Made by a program: the position numbers and the translations under genes
Origin: Desulfocarbo sp964620595
Lineage (GTDB): Bacteria; Desulfobacterota; Desulfarculia; Desulfarculales; Desulfarculaceae
Length of the DNA: 64,000 nucleotides
Assembly (NCBI GenBank): GCA_964620595.1
Contig: CAZUHP010000015.1
Location: 1 to 64,000, forward strand
Direction: 5' to 3'
The notes under the pieces: model-generated
What the model was told of the DNA's origin: nothing
The model's input: the letters and a program-made list of their open reading frames with translations, nothing else
Database searches by the model: none
Shown here: one piece after another, positions 58,875 to 64,000 of the stretch
Position numbering within the stretch: the stretch's first letter is position 1
Layout: each line of letters begins with the position of its first letter

Positions 58875-61800
58875 TGGCGGATAGGCGCATCACCCTGTCC
58901 ATCGACGGCCAGCGGGTCACGGTGCCCGCGGGCGCCAGCCTGCTGGAGGCGGCGCGCGCCGCCGGGGCCCGGATACCCACCCTGTGCCACCACGACCGCC
59001 TGCCCCCGGGCGAGGCCTGCCGCCTGTGCGTGGTGGAGGTGGACGGCCAGCCCCGTCCCCTGGCCGCCTGCGCCACCCCGGCCCAGGAGGGCCAGAGGGT
59101 GCATACCGACACCAGTGTGCTGCGCGCCGAACGCACCGCCATGCTGCGCCTCCTGCTCAGCGACCACTACGGCGACTGCGTGGCGCCCTGCTCCCTGCGC
59201 TGTCCCGCGAACATCGACATCCAAGGCTATATCGCCCTCATCGCCCGGGGCCGCTACCTGGAGGCCACCCAGCTCATCCGGCGCAAGAATCCCCTGCCCC
59301 TGACCTGCGGCCGGGTGTGCCCCCATCCCTGCGAGTCCCAGTGCCGCCGGAGCCGGGTGGACGAGCCGGTCAACATCAACCACCTCAAGCGCTTCGCCGC
59401 TGACATCGCCTACCGCGACCTGGACCGCCTGAACCCCACCCCCGCGCCGCCCAGCGGCAAGCGGGTGGCCATCGTGGGCGGCGGTCCCGCCGGGCTGAGC
59501 GCGGCGTTCTACCTGGCCCTGGCCGGGCACCAGCCGGTGATCTTCGAGGCCAACCCCGCCCTAGGCGGCATGCTGCGCTACGGTATCCCCGAGTACCGGC
59601 TGCCCAAGAAGGTCCTGGACCGGGAGATAGAGGCCATCCTGCGCCTGGGCGTGGAGGTACGCACCGGCCGGGTCTGGGGCCGCGACTTCTGGCTGGCAGA
59701 CCTGCGCCGCGACCATCAGGCCGTGTTCCTGGCCATCGGCGCGGCGGTGAACCGGGAGCTGGACTTCCTGCCCGATGGCATGCCCGGCGTGAACTACGGC
59801 ACCTGCTTCCTGGGCCAGGTGGCCCTGGGCCAGGAGACCGGCATCCACGGCCGGGTGGCGGTGATCGGCGGCGGCAACACGGCCATGGACTGCGCGCGTA
59901 CCGCCCTGCGCCTGGGCGCCGACGAGGTGACCGTGTTCTACCGCCGCTCGCGCAAGGAAATGCCGGCCCAGGACCTGGAGGTGCGGGAAGCCGAGGAGGA
60001 AGGCATCCGCTTCGAGTTCTGCGTGGCGCCGGTGGACATGCAGGAGCGGGAAGGTGCCCTGGCCGGGCTCACCATGGTGCGCATGGACCTGTGCGAGATA
60101 GACGGCTCGGGTCGGGCCCGGCCCAAGCCGGTGGAGGGCTCGGAGTTCCAGGTGCCCCTGGACTATGTCATCGTGGCGGTGGGCCAGGTGGTGGACTGCG
60201 AAACCCTGGCCAGGGACTCCCTGGCGGCCGAGCTGGCCCAGACCCGGTGGCGCACCATCCAGAGCGACCACCTGAGCGGGACCACCAGCCTGGAGGGGGT
60301 ATTCGCGGCCGGCGACTTGGTAACCGGGCCGGCCACGGTGGTGGAGGCCATTGGCGGCGGTCGCCGCGCGGCCGAGGCCATGGACCGCTGGCTGCGCGGC
60401 GAGGACCCGGCCCCTTCCCGGCCCTTCACCTTCAGCAAGGGCACCCTGCAGGAAGTGGACGAGGTCAACTTCCGGGGACGCACCCCCGCGCCCCGGGCGG
60501 TCATGCCGGTGCTGGCCCCCCAGGAGCGGCGGCGGAGCTTCCAGCAGGTGGAGCTGGGGCTGAGCGAAGACCAGGCCCGGGCCGAGGCCGAACGTTGCCT
60601 GGCCTGCGGCTGCCAGGCGGTGGAGGACTGCCTGCTCCGCCGCACCGCCACCGATCTCGGCCTGCGGGAGTTGGTGCCCCAGGTGAAGCCCGCCCAGCCC
60701 TGGAGCATCCGCGACCAACACCCCCGGGTGCTGATCGAGGACAGCAAGTGCATCGTATGCCGCCGCTGCGAGCGCGCCTGCGCAGACTACCACGGCCGGG
60801 CGGCCATCAAGGTGACCCAGGAGCCGGTGGGGGACCTGGCCCGCTTCCGCGTCCACCGGGTGGAGATCAACGAACGTTGCGACGAGTGCGGCCTGTGCGT
60901 GCAACTATGTCCCACCGGCACCCTGTCCTACCACACCACCTGGCCCCAGCCCGGTCCCTTTGCCCTGCGCTGGGCCGAGAGCCTGTGCAACCTGTGCCCG
61001 CTCATGTGCCGGCTGAAGACCGGCAGCATCGGCGACCACTTGGTGCGGGTGGAGGGGCTGGAAGCTCCGCCGGCCTTTGGCCACCTCTGCCGCCGCGGCC
61101 GTTTCGACCTGGCCGAAGCGGTTGAATCACCCTCGCGCCTGACCCGCCCCCTGCTGCGCCAGGGCGGCAAGCTGCGGGAAGTGGGCTGGCAAGAGGCCTT
61201 CAGCGAGCTGGCCACCGGCTTTGAGCGCCTCAAGGTGGAAGCGGCCCCCACCGGCCTGGCGGGCCTCACCCTGGGCCGGGCCAGCCTGGAGGAATTGTAT
61301 CTGTTCGGCAAGCTGGTGCGCCTGGGGCTGGCGACCAACAACCTGGACTTCCTGGCCCCGGACGACGAGGCGGCCCAGGGCGGCCAGCTTTTGGCCGAAC
61401 TGGCCCCGCGCAAGGGACGCCTGCGCTACCCGGAGCTGGAAGAATACGGCCTGGTGGTCCTGGTGGGCCATGAACTAAGCCAGCGCCTCCCCCTGCTGGA
61501 GGCGGCCCTGCACCGCTTGCAGGTCCGGGGCGGCGGGCTGATCCTCTATGGCCGCGACCAGGTGCTGGCCGACCGGGCCGACCTGAGCGTGGACACCCCC
61601 ATGGGGCACGGCCTGGCCAAGGTGCAGCGGCTGATCCTGGGTGGAGCCGACGAGGGCCTGGCCGCCGAGCTGGCGGACAGGGCCGAAAGCATGCTGGTGC
61701 TGGTGAGTGAAGCGGACCTGGATCAGACCTGCCTGGATCCCCTGGACCGGCTCAGCGAGTTGGCCACCACCCTGCCGGAACGGAAAGTGGAGCTGGCCCT

Positions 61801-62359
61801 GCTGCCGGCCTTGCCCTCGGTGCTGGGGCTCCGGCGGGCCGGCATCAGCCCGGACCATTATCCAGGGCACCGGCGGATCAAGCCCCAAAGCCTGAAGGCC
61901 ATGCGCCGGGCCTGGGAGCGGGAGCTGCCGTCCGAACCTGGCCTGGGAGCCCGGGAAATCCTGGCCAGGGCCGCCGCCGGGCGGGTGCGGGGTCTGCTGG
62001 TCCAGGCCGGGGGGATCTTGCCCGGGGAGCCGGTGGCCACCGTGCTCTTGAACGCATTGCAGGCCGTGGACTTCGGCGTAGTGTTGGCCAGCCACCATAC
62101 TCCCCTGACCGAGCGGGCGCGCCTGGTGCTGCCGGCGCCCCTCTGCCTGGAAAGCGGCGGCACCTTTGTGGGAGCGGACGGCTCCCGGTTGGAACTGGCC
62201 CCGGCCCTCGATCCCCCCAGGGGGGTGCATCCGGGCTGGCGGCTGTTGGGGCTTCTGCTGGAGCTCCTGGACGGCCCCCCGGCCCCCCGGAGACTTCTGC
62301 ACGTACAGTCCGAAATGATCGTGGTGAACCAGGTCTTTGCGGAGATGAGCCATGCCTGA
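58874..62359 (+). CDS. NuoG-GltD fusion: ferredoxin / FAD-NAD(P) oxidoreductase / molybdopterin-fold protein
   Basis: 1161 residues. Order: NuoG-like [2Fe-2S] (Cys38/49/52/66); glutamate-synthase-small-chain-type FAD oxidoreductase from about 100 to 510 with N-terminal Cys group, FAD loop at 200-210 (IVGGGPAGLSA), NAD(P) loop at 330-341 (VIGGGNTAMDCA), YRRSRKEMPA and FAAGDLVTGPATVVEA; a Cys575/578/580/586 group; two 4Fe-4S motifs (626-636 and 669-679); then a molybdopterin-oxidoreductase fold with a 4Fe-4S (Cys705/708/712/739) and no visible Cys/Sec molybdenum ligand. I infer that it feeds NAD(P)H electrons into complex I in place of NuoF. Confidence 0.85.
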   Translation: MADRRITLSIDGQRVTVPAGASLLEAARAAGARIPTLCHHDRLPPGEACRLCVVEVDGQPRPLAACATPAQEGQRVHTDTSVLRAERTAMLRLLLSDHYGDCVAPCSLRCPANIDIQGYIALIARGRYLEATQLIRRKNPLPLTCGRVCPHPCESQCRRSRVDEPVNINHLKRFAADIAYRDLDRLNPTPAPPSGKRVAIVGGGPAGLSAAFYLALAGHQPVIFEANPALGGMLRYGIPEYRLPKKVLDREIEAILRLGVEVRTGRVWGRDFWLADLRRDHQAVFLAIGAAVNRELDFLPDGMPGVNYGTCFLGQVALGQETGIHGRVAVIGGGNTAMDCARTALRLGADEVTVFYRRSRKEMPAQDLEVREAEEEGIRFEFCVAPVDMQEREGALAGLTMVRMDLCEIDGSGRARPKPVEGSEFQVPLDYVIVAVGQVVDCETLARDSLAAELAQTRWRTIQSDHLSGTTSLEGVFAAGDLVTGPATVVEAIGGGRRAAEAMDRWLRGEDPAPSRPFTFSKGTLQEVDEVNFRGRTPAPRAVMPVLAPQERRRSFQQVELGLSEDQARAEAERCLACGCQAVEDCLLRRTATDLGLRELVPQVKPAQPWSIRDQHPRVLIEDSKCIVCRRCERACADYHGRAAIKVTQEPVGDLARFRVHRVEINERCDECGLCVQLCPTGTLSYHTTWPQPGPFALRWAESLCNLCPLMCRLKTGSIGDHLVRVEGLEAPPAFGHLCRRGRFDLAEAVESPSRLTRPLLRQGGKLREVGWQEAFSELATGFERLKVEAAPTGLAGLTLGRASLEELYLFGKLVRLGLATNNLDFLAPDDEAAQGGQLLAELAPRKGRLRYPELEEYGLVVLVGHELSQRLPLLEAALHRLQVRGGGLILYGRDQVLADRADLSVDTPMGHGLAKVQRLILGGADEGLAAELADRAESMLVLVSEADLDQTCLDPLDRLSELATTLPERKVELALLPALPSVLGLRRAGISPDHYPGHRRIKPQSLKAMRRAWERELPSEPGLGAREILARAAAGRVRGLLVQAGGILPGEPVATVLLNALQAVDFGVVLASHHTPLTERARLVLPAPLCLESGGTFVGADGSRLELAPALDPPRGVHPGWRLLGLLLELLDGPPAPRRLLHVQSEMIVVNQVFAEMSHA

Positions 62360-62513
62360 CAGTACCAAGTGGGCCTTGGAGCGCTTGGAAGAAGCCAACC
62401 ATATTTTCGAGCCTGGCGACAAGACCTGGCAGGCGCAGCTGGCCAACCTGGTCATTTGGGCGCTGGAATGCGCCCTGGTCTGGTCCCTGGCCTCGCGGCT
62501 CTGCCGCTTGTGA
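62352..62513 (+). CDS. Small 53-residue protein of the nuo operon
   Basis: ATG 62352 overlaps the preceding stop by eight bases; the frame ends at TGA 62511-62513. A charged N-terminal half (KWALERLEEANHIFEPGDK) is followed by one hydrophobic helix (ANLVIWALECALVWSLASRL). No family recognised. Coupling to the NuoG-GltD gene suggests a membrane-associated accessory subunit, but it could be non-functional. Confidence 0.55.
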   Translation: MPDSTKWALERLEEANHIFEPGDKTWQAQLANLVIWALECALVWSLASRLCRL

Positions 62514-62538
62514 GGCAGGCTCTGCAAAGGAGACCATT

Positions 62539-63018
62539 ATGGATGTGGATTTCCTGGCCACCACCGAGGTATGCCAGGGCATGAGTCCCTCCCACCTGGA
62601 ACGGCTGCTGGAGTTCTGCCTGCCCGACCAGCGCAACCAGGGCGAGATGATCCACGACGAGGGGGAAAAGGCCAAAGACCTGTTCCTGCTCAGCCAGGGT
62701 GTGGTGCACCTGCGTTTCCAACTCCCCGGCCACAGCACCTCAGAGGCCATGAACATCTCCGTGGTCAGGCCGGGCGGCGTGTTCGGCTGGTCGGCCCTGG
62801 TGCCGCCGCGGCGCTACACCCTGGCCGCCTGGTGCGCCTCTCCCACCTGCCGCTATCTCCGTGCGGACGGACGCGAGCTGGAGCGCCTCTTCGAACGGGA
62901 GCCCGACCTTGGCTACATATTCATGCGCAACCTGGCGGTCATCGTGGGCTCCCGCCTGCGGGCCCTGCGCGAGGAACTGGCCAAGAGCCAAGGCTTCGAC
63001 GTGATTCACGGCTGGTAG
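62539..63018 (+). CDS. Cyclic-nucleotide-binding-domain protein without DNA-binding domain
   Basis: 159 residues; AAAGGAG upstream. A CRP-type beta-barrel (GEMIHDEGEKAKDLFLLSQG, VRPGGVFGWSAL) ends in a short C-helix (EELAKSQGFDVI) with no helix-turn-helix. It may sense a nucleotide or redox ligand and act on a protein partner. It trails the nuo operon by 25 bases on the same strand. Confidence 0.85.
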   Translation: MDVDFLATTEVCQGMSPSHLERLLEFCLPDQRNQGEMIHDEGEKAKDLFLLSQGVVHLRFQLPGHSTSEAMNISVVRPGGVFGWSALVPPRRYTLAAWCASPTCRYLRADGRELERLFEREPDLGYIFMRNLAVIVGSRLRALREELAKSQGFDVIHGW

Positions 63019-63043
63019 CGCCGGCCGTAGAAAGGAGGGGACC

Positions 63044-63349
63044 ATGCTGGTGAAGGTCCTCATAACCCGCCGCATCAAGGAGGGCGCCGAGGTGGACGCC
63101 CTGGTGACCTTGAGCAGCCTGCGGGCCCGGGCCATAGACCAGCCGGGCTACATCTCCGGCGAAACCCTGGTGGGCCATGACGACCCGCGCAAGCTGGTGG
63201 TGATCAGCACCTGGGACGATCTGGAGCACTGGCAACGCTGGAAGGAAGACCCGGCCCGGGCTGAGGTGGAGTCCCAGTTGGAGGGGTTCCTCCTGGAACC
63301 CACCCGCTACGAGGTGTTCACCCCCGGCGCGCGCCGCCCCGCTAGCTGA
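63044..63349 (+). CDS. ABM-domain (antibiotic biosynthesis monooxygenase-like) protein
   Basis: 101 residues; AAAGGAGGGG precedes the ATG. Dimeric ferredoxin-like fold features: N-terminal VLITRRIKEGAE, SLRARAIDQPGYISGETL and STWDDLEHWQRWKED. Such proteins are small monooxygenases or heme/quinol-binding proteins; function unknown. Likely last gene of the nuo-led run. Confidence 0.85.
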   Translation: MLVKVLITRRIKEGAEVDALVTLSSLRARAIDQPGYISGETLVGHDDPRKLVVISTWDDLEHWQRWKEDPARAEVESQLEGFLLEPTRYEVFTPGARRPAS

Positions 63350-63441
63350 GACAGGCCACTGTCTGGCTGGGCGGCATCTATGGTATGATGCCTAGATGCA
63401 TGCCCGGCTATGATACCTTTGGCCTGCCCAGGAGTCTATCT

Positions 63442-64000
63442 GTGTTCAAACCACTGGCAACCGCCCTTCTCGTAGCGGCCGTGATCCTCTATCCAGCCAC
63501 CTGTCCGCAGCCCGCCGCCGCCGCGGACGCCCAGGCACTGTTGGGCCAGGCCCAGACCAGCCTGAAGGCCCGCGACCTGGACAAGGCCTTCCACCAGGCC
63601 AACGCCGCGGTGGAGGCCATCTGGCAACAGATGCCCCTGCATCTGGAGCAGGCCTTGTTCGTCAAAAAGCCTCCCCAGGTCTATGGCGCGTACATACCGC
63701 GGAAAAGCAACCGCTACCCGCTGAAGGGTGAGCCCCTGCTCATCTACCTGGAGCCCAAGGGCTACCGCATGCGCGTCAATCCCGACGGCACCAAGAGCTT
63801 TGCCGTGTCCCTGGACATCGCCCTGACCGACCCCCAGGGCAAGGTGCTCTGGGGCAAGGAGGGCTTCCTGCGCAAGTCGATCACCAGCCGCCACTTTGTG
63901 CGCGAATTCTATCTTCTGGTGACGCTCACCGTGAGCGGGGCGCCGGCGGGCGACTACGTGGTGTCCCTGCGGGTCAACGACCTGGTGGGCAAGCAAAGCA
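63442..64000 (+). CDS. Exported protein, cut by right edge
   Basis: At least 186 residues from GTG 63442 (AGGAG seven bases upstream), still open at base 64000. The N-terminus MFKPLATALLVAAVILYP with AAAADA is a signal peptide. The mature part has a helical start (QTSLKARDLDKAFHQANAAV) and beta-rich blocks (PLLIYLEPKGYRM, VSLDIALTDPQGKVLWG). Periplasmic, possibly a copper- or lipid-related beta-domain protein, but no family recognised. Confidence 0.75.
   Translation, partial: MFKPLATALLVAAVILYPATCPQPAAAADAQALLGQAQTSLKARDLDKAFHQANAAVEAIWQQMPLHLEQALFVKKPPQVYGAYIPRKSNRYPLKGEPLLIYLEPKGYRMRVNPDGTKSFAVSLDIALTDPQGKVLWGKEGFLRKSITSRHFVREFYLLVTLTVSGAPAGDYVVSLRVNDLVGKQS

Noticed and set aside
58874..62359. 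A catalytic formate dehydrogenase alpha subunit
   Set aside because: The molybdopterin-fold part has the 4Fe-4S site but no recognisable Cys or in-frame selenocysteine ligand region, and the gene sits inside a complete complex I operon.

Overview
The window is high-GC DNA with tightly packed genes and ATGA-type start/stop overlaps. It carries two ferredoxin-linked 2-oxoacid oxidoreductases, ferredoxins, a flavodoxin, three TRAP-type transporter sets or parts, acyl-CoA chemistry and an unusual complex I. This points to a strictly anaerobic or anaerobically respiring bacterium. A GC-rich Desulfobacterota (sulfate-reducer-like deltaproteobacterium) fits best, but that is inference because no rRNA or marker phylogeny is visible. 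One 100-N assembly gap (12514-12613) interrupts a gene.

Layout. 1-6889: a chemosensory operon (cheA end, a stand-alone HPt-CheW protein, cheD, cheB) running into a receiver-PP2C phosphatase and a receiver-HATPase kinase, a partner-switching pair. 6894-8810: Nudix hydrolase and an orphan histidinol-dehydrogenase-family gene, closed by a strong terminator. 9006-13204: a 2-oxoacid:ferredoxin oxidoreductase (three subunits) with a GltD-like FAD oxidoreductase and a ferredoxin; 13280-14446: L-2-hydroxyglutarate oxidase on the other strand. 14647-19606: GntR regulator, TAXI-type TRAP transporter, a 62-residue membrane protein and 3-hydroxyacyl-CoA dehydrogenase. 19603-27421: zinc alcohol dehydrogenase, then an IclR-led acyl-CoA ligase/thiolase/enoyl-CoA hydratase/MFS/gamma-carbonic-anhydrase-like run. 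27585-31893 (minus): fabD, a VOR-type 2-oxoacid oxidoreductase and an XRE-cupin regulator. 32162-34554: transglutaminase-like protein, ribF, tRNA-Leu(CAG), and a flavodoxin with a Fur-like site.

34757-47991 is the most coherent catabolic island: two divergent transcription units around an XRE-cupin regulator. Leftward are a DctPQM TRAP transporter, a three-subunit molybdenum hydroxylase, a 6-hydroxynicotinate-reductase-like iron-sulfur protein and a UPF0280 (ApbE-like) protein. Rightward are the regulator, an enamidase-like amidohydrolase, an AA_synth/DUF1185 protein and a methylmalonate-semialdehyde-dehydrogenase-like enzyme. This matches the first three steps of anaerobic nicotinate degradation (nicotinate, 6-hydroxynicotinate, tetrahydro-6-oxonicotinate, 2-formylglutarate). 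The terminal aldehyde dehydrogenase suggests an exit through glutaryl-CoA instead of the B12-dependent 2-methyleneglutarate route.

48465-63349 is a complex I operon, nuoABCDHIJKLMN, with an altered electron-input end. One protein joins the NuoE-type [2Fe-2S] and NuoF-type [4Fe-4S] cysteine motifs but has no FMN/NADH domain. The next is a 1161-residue NuoG with a complete GltD-type FAD/NAD(P) oxidoreductase inserted. It is followed by a 53-residue protein, a cyclic-nucleotide-binding-domain protein and an ABM-domain protein. A secreted protein is cut by the right edge.

A (C/G)-run microsatellite recurs across the window. In coding copies the period is 9 or 12 bp; in the two non-coding copies where a period can be read it is 10 bp. 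One copy flanks the assembly gap on both sides.
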